DNA of 64,000 nucleotides from the NCBI RefSeq assembly GCF_910596095.1, contig NC_056545.1:101001-165000 (forward strand), in the 5' to 3' direction. Made by a program: the position numbers and the translations under genes. The stretch's first letter is position 1. Each line of letters starts with the position of its first letter. The DNA is from Thunnus maccoyii (lineage: Eukaryota > Chordata > Actinopteri > Scombriformes > Scombridae). Shown in pieces: positions 1-12,119 of the stretch. The notes beneath the pieces were generated by a model. The model was given only the letters and a program-made list of their open reading frames with translations. It searched no databases and had not been told where the DNA came from.

Positions 1-306
1 CAAACCTCTATTTATACAGGGTAGGCCATTAAGAGCAAGCTCTCTTTTACAAGGACACCCTGATTATAATACTAATATAAAATATAAGAAACAATAAATA
101 TAATTGGCAAATATAAAAAGCAAATATGAACAGATAAGCATTATAATATATAAAATATAAGAAACAATAAAAGCAATATATTAAAAAAAGGTAAGGGTAA
201 AGGTACTTTATTTGTCACACATATAGTTGTACAGGGAAATTGGATCTCTGCATTTAACCCATTCTAAGTATTAGGAGCAGCAAATAAAACATATATTATG
301 AAAACA

Positions 307-761
307 TACAGACGGGTGACAAATTAAAGAAAAAACTGGTCCAGGTCTGGATGCTTGACCCCTACAGTGATCTGGTGGCTCTGCTATGCTTTGGGGGGCA
401 TTCTTCAAAAAGATGTTCCGTCATGTGGTGGTGTGATGATGATGATGATGAAGAGCGCTGTCTAACACGTCAGCTGGGTTGAGATCTGGTGACTGTGAAG
501 GTCGTAACATGTGATTCACATCATTTAATCCTCATCAAACCATCTTGGAAGAGACCACTCCCATCAGGATAGACATGTTTCATCACAGGATAAAGTTGAT
601 CACTCACAACAACTTTGTATTGATTAGCAGTGACCCTTCCCTCTAAGGGGACAAGTGGACCCAAACCATGCCAGCATAACAGAGCCCCCAGACCCCCTCA
701 CTGCAGGGGTCCAGCATTCAGACCTGGACCAGTTTTTCCTTTAATATGTCATCCGTCTGTA
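307..761. mobile_element. MITE-like element with long terminal inverted repeats
   Basis: The two ends are near-perfect reverse complements over about 48 bp. The left end begins TACAGACGGGTGACAAATTA and the right end reads ATATGTCATCCGTCTGTA on the same strand. Both ends start with TA, consistent with a Tc1/mariner-like target site. A second inverted pairing lies inside (the 'ctctgctatgctttgggggg' stretch near 380 against 'gcataacagagccccc' near 675), so the whole 455 bp could fold back. No transposase ORF is present. It sits inside the LINE remains, and similar 'aataaaagcaatata' sequence occurs on both outer sides (about 166-180 and 769-784). This is best read as a non-autonomous, inactive element; the superfamily is inferred from the TA ends only. 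Confidence 0.7.
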
Positions 762-769
762 TTAAGGCA

Positions 770-2490
770 ATAAAAGCAATATATGTACATAACAGTTAAA
801 GCTCAATAAATCACACATATTCAGCCTGCCCTTTGTCAGCTAAGAAAAATTTAAAATGATTCAAAGGAATTAGCTCATCTAATTTTACTATCTTCTGCAA
901 GTTGTTCCAGTTGTGTGGAGTTTAATATGTAAAAGCCAGTTTCCCAGTCTCAGTGCTAACACGTTGATTTTCAAGGGCAAAATAGTGTTGGGACCGAGTG
1001 CAGTGTGAAACTGACTTTAAGTGGCGACTGCCATCCAACTTTCTCATAAAGAACACACTGATGGTTCTAAAGCATCCCAGTTATGATCCTGAGGACAGAA
1101 TGATAGACTGCATCAAGAGGTTTAAGAGTAGAAGCAGGAGAGTCACCATAGTCCATAATGGATAAAAAGGTTGAACAATTTGCTCTCTATAATTCTGGGT
1201 GATATATGCCGTATATTTCTATTAAAGACTTAGTCATTTCATCAATATGTTTTTTGAAGCACAGCCTGTCATCTATCCACAAACCAAGGTATTTATAAGA
1301 GGATGCTCTTTCTATTGGTGTCCCACTAAGAGTAGTAATATTCACTTCCATGGTATAGTTAGTCAGTTTTCTAGAAAACAGCATACATTTTATTTTATCT
1401 GAGTTTAACAGTAATTAAAGATCAATCAATGTTTGCTGTATCGCACAGAAATCAATATGCAAATTTTGAACCGCCTGGGCAACAAAGGGTACTATTGTAT
1501 AGATAATAGTGTTATCTTCATACAGATCAATGGTGCCGTTTGTCACTTTTTCACCTAATTCATTTATAAAAATTGTAAATAGTGTAAATAAAATGGAACT
1601 CTGTTGAAATGGAAACTCATACCCTTATGTAATACTGCCTTTATAGTCAAAAACACATTGTAAGACTTTGTGCTCTATGCTTCCTGCGTAAAAAATGTTC
1701 CCAATAGTCATCATCAAAGGTGAGCTGTGGGAGAGACAGAGAGGGAAAGTCCTTAAGGAGGAAAGGCAGATAAGGATTCCCCTTTTAACTCTTAATTCTC
1801 AGAAGATTGAAAGAAACTTCTTAGAGAGATGGTGAATTAATTAAAAGAAACCTATTAGGGTGACAAATATGAGATGATTGTGATGCATGCAGTTGAATGT
1901 ACAAATACTGACAGGGAACTTCATACAGTATCTCTCTTTCAGCCTAGCAAACTGGGAGATCTGCATTTGCAAATGTGAACTTTGTTTACTGCAACATTTA
2001 TGTAAAGATAAAACGAAGGCTGTCCAAATGTAGGGATGCTTCTTGTTACCACAATCAGATTAAAATATAGGTTAAGCATTCAACTAAAAATGGAGCTGCC
2101 AATGATAACAGTGGTTCTAAAGGATCCACCCCAGGGGACATTTTTTGGATCAATAGAACAAAGAGCGTTCAACCCCACAAGATTTGTTAAAGTCTTCAAT
2201 GAAAAGGTTTGGATGCCCATATTGTCTGTCCAGCAATGTGCATTATGACCAGAGACAGGGAGAAGTCCAGCAGTTTCTAATAAATAACCTGATGCTATAA
2301 AATGTTCATTGAATGCATCACATATTAATTTTCCAACTGAGATAGTGGTGGAACCTTGAACTGTGTCACTGGGTGAGGATGAAGGAGGACTATGTGGTAA
2401 TGATTAACCGTTTTCCAAAAATATGCTGGGTTTCTTTACTTTCAGATAGTGCTGAGACACACAATGAAGATTTAGCATTTTGAATAATCC
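770..2490 (-). mobile_element. Decayed non-LTR retrotransposon, reverse transcriptase remnant
   Basis: The minus strand holds a broken LINE ORF2 with frameshifts and stops. At about 2400-2150 one frame reads DAFNEHFIASGYL and then ALCSIDPKNVP, the typical region between endonuclease and RT. At about 2130-2080 it reads PLLSLAAPFLVECLTYIL (RT finger region). At about 1600-1500 it reads LFTLFTIFINEL followed by LYEDNTIIYT, a decayed form of the YADD catalytic box. At 1384-1190 it reads SYKYLGLWIDDRLCFKKHID, the conserved RT 'thumb' segment. The order is correct for one minus-strand element. The segment from 1 to about 306 may be its 3' end or other repeats. It lies inside or just downstream of the SLC22 gene and is not functional. 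Confidence 0.7.
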
Positions 2491-2609
2491 ATCCAGCCAA
2501 ACGACCTGTTCATCGATAGAGCCAATCACGTGCAACCATCACAACCATGAGCTGATTCATTTAGTAATCTGATCGGACAGACAGGTTGCCTGGTGGTGAG
2601 ACAGGTTAC

Positions 2610-4189
2610 CTGGTAGTGCGACAGGTTGTAGAGGCTCTGATTGGCCGGCAGGCTGCAGTGGTGGGCGGGGATTCCTGAGACAAAGTTGTTCAGCAGGTTT
2701 TGACTCGCCATCATTAAACCAGGTAGACTGATCAGGGTCACATGGAGCCACTGGTACCTGCCAAACCCGCCCACCTCGTCATGGTAACAGGAGAGAGAGA
2801 CAGGTTACGCACCTGCATCACACCTGATCTACACACACCTGGTCTATAACACCTGCATCATACCTGGTCTACCCACACCTGGTCTATAACACCTGCATTC
2901 CACCTGGTCTACACACACCTGGTCTATAACACCTGCATCACACCTGGTCTACCCACACCTGGTCTATAACACCTGCATCATACCTGGTCTACCCACACCT
3001 GGTCTATAACACCTGCATCATACCTGGTCTACCCACACCTGGTCTATAACACCTGCATTCCACCTGGTCTACACACACCTGGTCTATAACACCTGCATCA
3101 TACCTGGTCTACCCACACCTGGTCTATAACACCTGCATTCCACCTGGTCTACACACACCTGGTCTATAACACCTGCATTACACCTGGTCTACACACACCT
3201 GGTCTATAACACCTGCATTACACCTGGTCTTCCCACACCTGGTCTATAACACCTGCATCTCACCTGATCTACCCACACCTGGTCTATAACACCTGCATCT
3301 CACCTGGTCTTCCCACACCTGGTCCTCCCACACCTGGTCTATAACACCTGCTTTACACCTGGTCCACCAACACCTGGTCTAAACACACCTGGTCTACCTG
3401 GACAAGTGTGTTTAGCCCAAACTGACTTCTCCTCTTGTAATCAGATTATGTGATACAGTACAGATTATATGACATAACGACTTAGTAATCAGAACACATG
3501 ATGTAGTCAGATTATGCTACAGAGTAAACAGATCATGACATAATAAAACTAATCAAACATGAATCTGACTACAGGGCAGACTAATGAGATTATATTACAG
3601 TAATCAGATTAAACACATTAAACAGATTCTCACATCTGTTATCAGATTACACCACACAATAATGATTACACACAGTAATCAGTCCATCTGTAATCAGATT
3701 ACACCACACAATGATTACACACAGTAATCAGTCCATCTGTAATCAGATTACACCACACAATAATGATTACACACAGTAATCAGTCCATCTGTAATCAGAT
3801 TACACCACACAATAATGATTACACACAGTAATCAGTCCATCTGTAATCAGATTACACCTTAGAGTAATCAGGTTACATACAGTAATCAGGTTACATCAGT
3901 AATCAGTCCATCTGTAATCAGATTACACCTTAGAGTAATCAGGTTACATACAGTAATCAGGTTACATAAGTAATCAGTCCATCTGTAATCAGATTACACC
4001 TTAGAGTAATCAGGTTACATACAGTAATCAGGTTACATAAGTAATCAGTCCATCTGTAATCAGATTACACCTTAGAGTAATCAGGTTACATACAGTAATC
4101 AGGTTACATCAGTAATTAAATTACACCCAAAGTAATCAGATTACATAGCGGAGGTAACTCACCTCGTCCAGCAGGTCAGCGAAGCCCAT
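2610..4189 (-). CDS. SLC22-family organic ion transporter, first two coding exons (partial)
   Basis: Exon 1 (4163-4189) encodes MGFADLLDE and ends at a good donor (GAG|GTGAGTT). Exon 2 (2610-2774) starts after AG with GTG GGC, is in phase 0, has 55 codons, and ends CAG|GTAACC. The joined N-terminus shows the SLC22 signature order: the amphipathic start with VGGFGRYQ, then the first membrane helix (about residues 17-35, HVTLISLPGLMMASQNLL), then IPAHHC and a glycosylatable extracellular loop (NQS, NLS). This resembles the OAT branch (SLC22A6/A7-type starts have M-x-F-x-x-LL-x-x-VGG and H-x-C). Such proteins are 12-helix plasma-membrane carriers of organic anions or cations. The other exons must lie beyond the left edge, past the LINE. 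The exact paralogue cannot be decided from 64 residues. Confidence 0.8.
2805..3400. repeat. 40-bp minisatellite in SLC22 intron 1
   Basis: About 15 tandem copies of a 40-bp unit built from two related halves, each containing CACCTGGTCTA or CACCTGCAT. The array begins roughly 30 bp upstream of the exon 2 acceptor. The units differ by single bases and the last copies (3300-3400) are rearranged. No coding potential. Confidence 0.9.
3480..4147. repeat. Compound minisatellite (TAATCAGATTAC family) in SLC22 intron 1
   Basis: This is a tandem field whose core is the near-palindrome GTAATCAGATTAC. Two higher-order forms are visible: about 52-bp units at 3650-3850 containing CCACACAATAATGATTACAC, and about 67-bp units at 3850-4130 containing CTTAGAGTAATCAGGTTAC. 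On the gene strand it starts about 15 bases after the exon 1 donor. It is intronic and non-coding. Confidence 0.85.
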
Positions 4190-5940
4190 CTCTCCGTCTT
4201 CAGTTCAACGTTTTTACAATCTTAAAATCAATAAAAGTATTTCCTAATACTGATGGTTCATGTTTTACCTCCTCAGCTGTTAGTGTTCACGTGTTATTAT
4301 TAATAATAATAATAATCAGAAGTTTTATTTCCTCTCAGTTGTTACAGGGTTCACTTAATAAAAATAATAATAATAAGTTTTATCTCCACTCAGCTGTTAC
4401 AGTGTTAACTTATTAATAATAATAATAATGATAATTATTATTATTAGAGGTGTCTTCGGGCTTTGAGCTTCTGTTCCATCAGAATGAACCTGAGAACAAA
4501 AACAAACATTACTTTTGTATTAATTGTTTTTTAAACATGTACTTACTTTAAAACTCCAGAAAAGTGTTTGAATGTTTCGGGTCAAAGGTCAAACTGTCTC
4601 CTGAGGAGATGTCAACGCTGCTCACTGTGAAACTCCAAAACTATCAAAAACATCCTCCAAAACTTTCCCAACCTTCTCCAGACTATTCCAGACCTTAGTC
4701 ATTTCATTGGCTGTACTGGTGAGTGAAATCTTTACATATCATGACACGAGTCCCGTAGCAACTGTAGTGTTTTTACAGTGAACTCTAAACAGGTGAATAT
4801 TTATATGGAGTCTGGTGAGAGTTCTTAAAGGATTAGTGCGGCTGCAGCTGAACAAAGAAACAATCAAAAGAGGATTTTCTCCGTAAATCAGTGGAAACAT
4901 ACTTACAGTCTACGGAGGGACGACTGGATGGACGGAAGTCATAAGCAGCAGAAAAGAGACAACTGAACATTTAGTGACTTTACAAGGAAAAGTCAAGTCT
5001 TCCTCTGCCTGTCTGTCGTCTTCTGTCCGGTTCACTGGTCGACAGACCCTTGTAACATGGGTGACTTCTCTCTCTCTCCCTCTCTCTCTCTCTGCTTTTC
5101 TTGGCTTATAATCATTTGTTTTTCAGTTAATGGTTGAGCGAGTCGAATCCCTCTCTCACTTTAGAGGGAAAAGCTTCAGTGATCAATAAACCAGTCCATC
5201 GATCAATAGGAAAATATGTTGATGGATGTAAACAGATCATTTGCTTTTTCAGAAGAAAGCAGCTGAAACAATCAGTTTTATAACTTATTAATCATTAAAG
5301 TCATTTTTCTGGTTCCAGCTTCTTTTAGTCCTGATAGTAAAGTGAGTTCAGTGAAAAACGTTGAAAGTTCAAATGTTGGTGAAAATAAGTGTGTTCATGT
5401 GACCTTTCATGAAATAGTTTTTATATCTGTTGGTTTGGTTGGTGAAACCACAAATAAACCTCTGACCTGAAATAAAAACTGTAACTCACAGTTCACTGGG
5501 AAGCAGCAACAGGAAGTGCCCAAGTGCTTCAATCCTTTCCAAACTTCTCCAGGTTTCCTCCAAATCTTTCCTAACGTTTCCCAGAGCTCCCAAAAACATC
5601 CTCTAAACACAACTCCTCTACACATCGTTACACTTTTCTCTACACCTTTCCAAACTGCTCCAAACCTTTCCAAACCTTTCCTTATGTCCCCCAGAGTTCC
5701 CAGAAACTCTCCATACCTTTCAAAACCTTTCCAGAACTCCTCCAAACCTTTCCAGACCTCTCCCGCCAGCCTCGGCTCTGTCCGGCAGACGGTCGGGTGA
5801 CTCGTCGTTTGTTTTCTGTCCTCGCTCCTCGCTGAGCGCTCTTAAGTTTTTCTGCGCTGGAATTCATCCGACTGAGTTTGAGTCAACAAACGTCTCAGCA
5901 GGTTTCAGATCAGACAACACAAAGGACATGGACAGAGAAA
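4190..5940. other. Upstream region of the SLC22 gene, no gene seen
   Basis: This region should hold the 5' untranslated sequence and promoter of the minus-strand SLC22 gene, but no TATA box or GC box can be called with confidence. It contains AT-rich (AAT)n stretches near 4297-4440 and a pyrimidine-rich direct-repeat field at 5510-5765 with repeated TTTCCAAACC and TTTCCAGA motifs. The short ORFs in that field are in low-complexity sequence and show no family signature. Confidence 0.5.
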
Positions 5941-5942
5941 AA

Positions 5943-6950
5943 CACGCTAAACACGTGTATGAAACACACCAACATGCATGTAAAACACAGAGAAACATGC
6001 TAAACACGTGTATGAAACACACCAACATGCATGTAAAACACAGAGAAACATGCTAAACACGTGTATGAAACACACCAACATGCATGTAAAACACAGAAAC
6101 ACACTAAACACGTGTATGAAACACACCAACATGCATGTAAAACACAGAGAAACATGCTAAACACGTGTATGAAACACACCAACATGCATGTAAAACACAG
6201 AGAAACATGCTAAACACGTGTATGAAACACACCAACATGCATGTAAAACACAGAAACACACTAAACACGTGTATGAAACACACCAACATGCATGTAAAAC
6301 ACAGAGAAACATGCTAAACACGTGTATGAAACACACCAACATGCATGTAAAACACAGAAACACACTAAACACATGTATGAAAAACACCAACATGCATGTA
6401 AAACACAGAGAAACATGCTAAACACGTGTATGAAACACACCAACATGCATGTAAAACACAGAAACACACTAAACACGTGTATGAAACACACCAACATGCA
6501 TGTAAAACACAGAAACACACTAAACACGTGTATGAAACACACCAACATGCATGTAAAACACAGAGAAACACGCTAAACATGTGTATGAAACACACCAACA
6601 TGCATGTAAAACACAGAGAAACACACTAAACACGTGTATGAAACACATCAACATGTATGTAAAACACAGAGAAACACACTAAACATGTGTATGAAACACA
6701 CCAACATGCATGTAAAACACAGAGAAACACACTAAACACGTGTATGAAACACATCAACATGTATGTAAAACACAGAGAAACACGCTAAACACGTGTATGA
6801 AACACACCAACATGCATGTAAAACACAGAGAAACACGCTAAACACGTGTATGAAACACATCAACATGCATGTAAAACACAGAGAAACACGCTAAACACGT
6901 GTATGAAACACATCAACATGTATGTAAAACACAGAGAAACACATAACACA
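5943..6950. repeat. 52/53-bp minisatellite
   Basis: About 19 tandem copies of a 49-54-bp unit containing CACGTGTATGAAACACACC and CATGCATGTAAAACACAG. Variants alternate between GAGAAACATGCTAAACACG and GAAACACACTAAACACG. Every unit carries the E-box CACGTG or CATGTG and the palindrome TGCATG. Several reading frames are open on both strands only because the unit lacks stops; none encodes a known protein. Confidence 0.92.
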
Positions 6951-7189
6951 TGACCACATATGTAATAACACAATAAACAGGATGTTGTGTTTCTGTCAGT
7001 CTGTTTTGTGTGAACTGAGCCTTTAATCACTGATTAGTGTTTTACACGTGTTCCTGACAACTGAGCATGTGTGTGTGTTTAAGTGACACAGTTTCTGTGT
7101 TGAAATGTTGAATATTAACAGAACAAAGTTAAACTCGGTAATCATTCTGTGTTCAACTGAGGAACTGCTGACACCTCTGTTATTATCGT

Positions 7190-7800
7190 TTACTGCAGGA
7201 TCACTGCAGTAACTGTATTACTGCAGGAGTACTGCAGTAACTGTATTACTGCAGGAGTACTGCAGTAACTGTATTACTGCAGGATCACTGCAGTAACTGT
7301 ATTACTGGAGTACTGCAGTAACTGTATTACTGCAGGATCACTGCAGTAACTGTATTACTGGAGTACTGCAGTAACTGTATTACTGGAGTACTGCAGTAAC
7401 TGTATTACTGCAGGAGTACTGCAGTAACTGTATTACTGCAGGATCACTGCAGTAACTGTATTACTGGAGTACTGCAGTAACTGTATTACTGCAGGATCAC
7501 TGCAGTAACTGTATTACTGGAGTACTGCAGTAACTGTATTACTGCAGGATCACTGCAGTAACTGTATTACTGGAGTACTGCAGTAACTGTATTACTGCAG
7601 GAGTACTGCAGTAACTGTATTACTGCAGGATCACTGCAGTAACTGTATTACTGGAGTACTGCAGTAACTGTATTACTGGAGTACTGCAGTAACTGTATTA
7701 CTGCAGGAGTACTGCAGTAACTGTATTACTGCAGGATCACTGCAGTAACTGTATTACTGGAGTACTGCAGTAATACAGTTACTGGAGTACTGCAGTAATA
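7190..7800. repeat. PstI-containing minisatellite (CTGCAGTAACTGTATTACTG)
   Basis: Tandem units of about 22-29 bp: CTGCAGTAACTGTATTACTG followed by either CAGGAGTA, CAGGATCA or GAGTA. The last 60 bp reverse direction (AATACAGTTACTGGAGTACTGCAG), so the array ends in an inverted unit. It is intergenic. Confidence 0.9.
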
Positions 7801-7914
7801 CAGTATTGATACATACAATACAGATGCAGAACTCTCGAATTCATCAACCCAAAAACACCAATAAAAATAAAGTTCCAAAATAAAAACATCAAATACGTAA
7901 AGGAGAATTCCTGA

Positions 7915-10900
7915 CGAGGAGTCTGTTATCAGGAGGAGTCTGTTATCAGGTGTCTGTTATCAGGAGGAGTCTGTTATCAGGAGGTGTCTGTTATCAGGAG
8001 TCTGTTATCAGGTGTCTGTTATCAGGAGTCTGTTATCAGGAGGTGTCTGTTATCAGGAGTCTGTTATCAGGAGTCTGTTATCAGGTGTCTGTTATCAGGA
8101 GTCTGTTATCAGGAGTCTGTTATCAGGTGTCTGTTATCAGGAGTCTGTTATCAGGTGTCTGTTATCAGGAGTCTGTTATCAGGAGGAGTCTGTTATCAGG
8201 AGGTGTCTGTTATCAGGAGTCTGTTATCAGGTGTCTGTTATCAGGAGTCTGTTATCAGGAGGAGTCTGTTATCAGGAGGTGTCTGTTATCAGGAGTCTGT
8301 TATCAGGTGTCTGTTATCAGGAGGAGTCTGTTATCAGGAGGTGTCTGTTATCAGGAGTCTGTTATCAGGTGTCTCTTATCAGGAGTCTGTTATCAGGAGG
8401 CGTCTGTTATCAGGAGGTGTCTGTTATCAGGAGTCTGTTATCAGGAGGAGTCTGTTATCAGGAGGTGTCTGTTATCAGGAGTCTGTTATCAGGAGTCTGT
8501 TATCAGGAGGTGTCTGTTATCAGGAGTCTGTTATCAGGAGGTGTCTGTTATCAGGAGTCTGTTATCAGGAGTCTGTTATCAGGTGTCTGTTATCAGGAGT
8601 CTGTTATCAAGTGTCTGTTATCAGGAGTCTGTTATCAGGTGTCTGTTATCAGGAGTCTGTTATCAAGTGTCTGTTATCAGGAGTCTGTTATCAGGTGTCT
8701 GTTATCAGGAGTCTGTTATCAGGTGTCTGTTATCAGGAGTCTGTTATCAGGAGGTGTCTGTTATCAGGAGTCTGTTATCAGGTGTCTGTTATCAGGAGTC
8801 TGTTATCAGGTGTCTGTTATCAGGAGGTGTCTGTTATCAGGAGTCTGTTATCAGGTGTCTGTTATCAGGAGTCTGTTATCAGGTGTCTGTTATCAGGAGT
8901 CTGTTATCAGGAGTCTGTTATCAAGTGTCTGTTATCAGGAGTCTGTTATCAGGTGTCTGTTATCAGGAGTCTGTTATCAGGAGTCTGTTATCAGGAGGTG
9001 TCTGTTATCAGGAGTCTGTTATCAGGTGTCTGTTATCAGGAGTCTGTTATCAGGAGGTGTCTGTTATCAGGAGTCTGTTATCAGGTGTCTGTTATCAGGA
9101 GGTGTCTGTTATCAGGTGTCTGTTATCAGGAGTCTGTTATCAGGAGGTGTCTGTTATCAGGTGTCTGTTATCAGTAGGTGTCTGTTATCAGGTGTCTGTT
9201 ATCAGGAGTCTGTTATCAGGAGGTGTCTGTTATCAGGAGTCTGTTATCAGGAGTCTGTTATCAGGAGGTGTCTGTTATCAGGAGTCTGTTATCAGGTGTC
9301 TGTTATCAGGTGGTGTCTGTTATCAGGTGTCTGTTATCAGGAGTCTGTTATCAGGAGGTGTCTGTTATCAGGAGGTGTCTGTTATCAGGAGTCTGTTATC
9401 AGGAGTCTGTTATCAGGTGGTGTCTGTTATCAGGAGTCTGTTATCAGGAGGTGTCTGTTATCAGGAGTCTGTTATCAGGTGTCTGTTATCAGGAGTCTGT
9501 TATCAGGAGGAGTCTGTTATCAGGAGTCTGTTATCAGGAGTCTGTTATCAGGAGGAGTCTGTTATCAGGAGTCTGTTATCAGGAGTCTGTTATCAGGAGG
9601 AGTCTGTTATCAGGAGTCTGTTATCAGGTGTCTGTTATCAGGAGTCTGTTATCAGGAGGAGTCTGTTATCAGGAGGAGTCTGTTATCAGGTGTCTGTTAT
9701 CAGGAGTCTGTTATCAGGAGTCTGTTATCAGGTGTCTGTTATCAGGAGTCTGTTATCAGGAGGAGTCTGTTATCAGGAGTCTGTTATCAGGTGTCTGTTA
9801 TCAGGAGTCTGTTATCAGGAGGAGTCTGTTATCAGGTGTCTGTTATCAGGAGTCTGTTATCAGGTGTCTGTTATCAGGAGTCTGTTATCAGGTGTCTGTT
9901 ATCAGGAGTCTGTTATCAGGAGGAGTCTGTTATCAGGAGTCTGTTATCAGGTGTCTGTTATCAGTAGGTGTCTGTTATCAGGAGTCTGTTATCAGGTGTC
10001 TGTTATCAGGAGTCTGTTATCAGGAGGAGTCTGTTATCAGGAGTCTGTTATCAGGTGTCTGTTATCAGGAGTCTGTTATCAGGAGGAGTCTGTTATCAGG
10101 AGTCTGTTATCAGGTGTCTGTTATCAGGAGTCTGTTATCAGGAGGAGTCTGTTATCAGGTGTCTGTTATCAGGAGTCTGTTATCAGGAGTCTGTTATCAG
10201 GTGTCTGTTATCAGGAGTCTGTTATCAGGAGGAGTCTGTTATCAGGAGTCTGTTATCAGGTGTCTGTTATCAGGAGTCTGTTATCAGGAGGAGTCTGTTA
10301 TCAGGTGTCTGTTATCAGGAGTCTGTTATCAGGAGTCTGTTATCAGGTGTCTGTTATCAGGAGTCTGTTATCAGGTGTCTGTTATCAGGAGTCTGTTATC
10401 AGGAGGAGTCTGTTATCAGGAGTCTGTTATCAGGTGTCTGTTATCAGTAGGTGTCTGTTATCAGGAGTCTGTTATCAGGTGTCTGTTATCAGGTGTCTGT
10501 TATCAGGAGTCTGTTATCAGGAGGAGTCTGTTATCAGGAGTCTGTTATCAGGTGTCTGTTATCAGGAGTCTGTTATCAGGAGGAGTCTGTTATCAGGAGT
10601 CTGTTATCAGGTGTCTGTTATCAGGAGGAGTCTGTTATCAGGAGTCTGTTATCAGGTGTCTGTTATCAGGAGGAGTCTGTTATCAGGAGTCTGTTATCAG
10701 GTGTCTGTTATCAGGAGTCTGTTATCAGGAGGAGTCTGTTATCAGGAGTCTGTTATCAGGTGTCTGTTATCAGGAGTCTGTTATCAGGTGTCTGTTATCA
10801 GGAGGAGTCTGTTATCAGGAGGAGTCTGTTATCAGGTGTCTGTTATCATGAGTCTGTTATCAGGAGGAGTCTGTTATCAGGAGTCTGTTATCAGGTGTCT

Positions 10901-12119
10901 GTTATCAGGAGGAGTCTGTTATCAGGAGTCTGTTATCAGGTGTCTGTTATCAGGAGGAGTCTGTTATCAGGAGTCTGTTATCAGGTGTCTGTTATCAGGA
11001 GTCTGTTATCAGGAGTCTGTTATCAGGTGTCTGTTATCAGGAGTCTGTTATCAGGTGTCTGTTATCAGGAGTCTGTTATCAGGAGGAGTCTGTTATCACG
11101 TGTCTGTTATCAGGAGTCTGTTATCAGGTGTCTGTTATCAGGAGTCTGTTATCAGGAGGAGTCTGTTATCAGGAGTCTGTTATCAGGAGGAGTCTGTTAT
11201 CAGGTGTCTGTTATCAGGAGTCTGTTATCAGGTGTCTGTTATCAGGAGTCTGTTATCAGGAGGAGTCTGTTATCAGGAGTCTGTTATCAGGTGTCTGTTA
11301 TCAGTAGGTGTCTGTTATCAGGAGTCTGTTATCAGGTGTCTGTTATCAGGAGTCTGTTATCAGGTGTCTGTTATCAGGTGTCTGTTATCAGGAGGAGTCT
11401 GTTATCAGGAGTCTGTTATCAGGAGGAGTCTGTTATCAGGTGTCTGTTATCAGGAGTCTGTTATCAGGAGGAGTCTGTTATCAGGAGTCTGTTATCAGGA
11501 GGAGTCTGTTATCAGGAGTCTGTTATCAGGAGGAGTCTGTTATCAGGTGTCTGTTATCAGGAGTCTGTTATCAGGAGTCTGTTATCAGGTGTCTGTTATC
11601 AGGAGTCTGTTATCAGGAGGAGTCTGTTATCAGGAGTCTGTTATCAGGTGTCTGTTATCAGTAGGTGTCTGTTATCAGGAGTCTGTTATCAGGTGTCTGT
11701 TATCAGTAGGTGTCTGTTATCAGGTGTCTGTTATCAGGAGTCTGTTATCAGGAGGAGTCTGTTATCAGGTGTCTGTTATCAGGAGGAGTCTGTTATCAGG
11801 AGTCTGTTATCAGGAGTCTGTTATCAGGAGGAGTCTGTTATCAGGAGTCTGTTATCAGGTGTCTGTTATCAGGAGGAGTCTGTTATCAGGAGTCTGTTAT
11901 CAGGTGTCTGTTATCAGGAGTCTGTTATCAGGAGTCTGTTATCAGGAGGAGTCTGTTATCAGGAGTCTGTTATCAGGTGTCTGTTATCAGGAGTCTGTTA
12001 TCAGGTGTCTGTTATCAGGAGGAGTCTGTTATCAGGAGTCTGTTATCAGGAGGAGTCTGTTATCAGGAGTCTGTTATCAGGAGTCTGTTATCAGGTGTCT
12101 GTTATCAGGAGTCTGTTAT
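7915..12119. repeat. 4.2-kb minisatellite of 14/17-bp units
   Basis: Roughly 270 copies of CTGTTATCAGGAGT (14 bp) and its variants, with CAGGAGGAGT or CAGGAGGTGT making 17-bp forms and CAGGTGT making 14-bp forms. Rare variants (TCAGTAGG, TCAAGTG, TCATGAG) mark short higher-order segments. Three units of 14 bp make 42 bp, so all three forward frames read as variants of SVIRSLLSGVCYQE and stay open over most of the array, giving ORFs of up to 1415 codons. Those frames are artefacts. The array ends where the LINE tail (ATCAATCAATCAAT) begins. Confidence 0.95.

Noticed and set aside
2805-4147. Regularly spaced repeats considered as a CRISPR array
   Set aside because: Units are directly adjacent without unique spacers, and the sequence is clearly eukaryotic with spliced genes.
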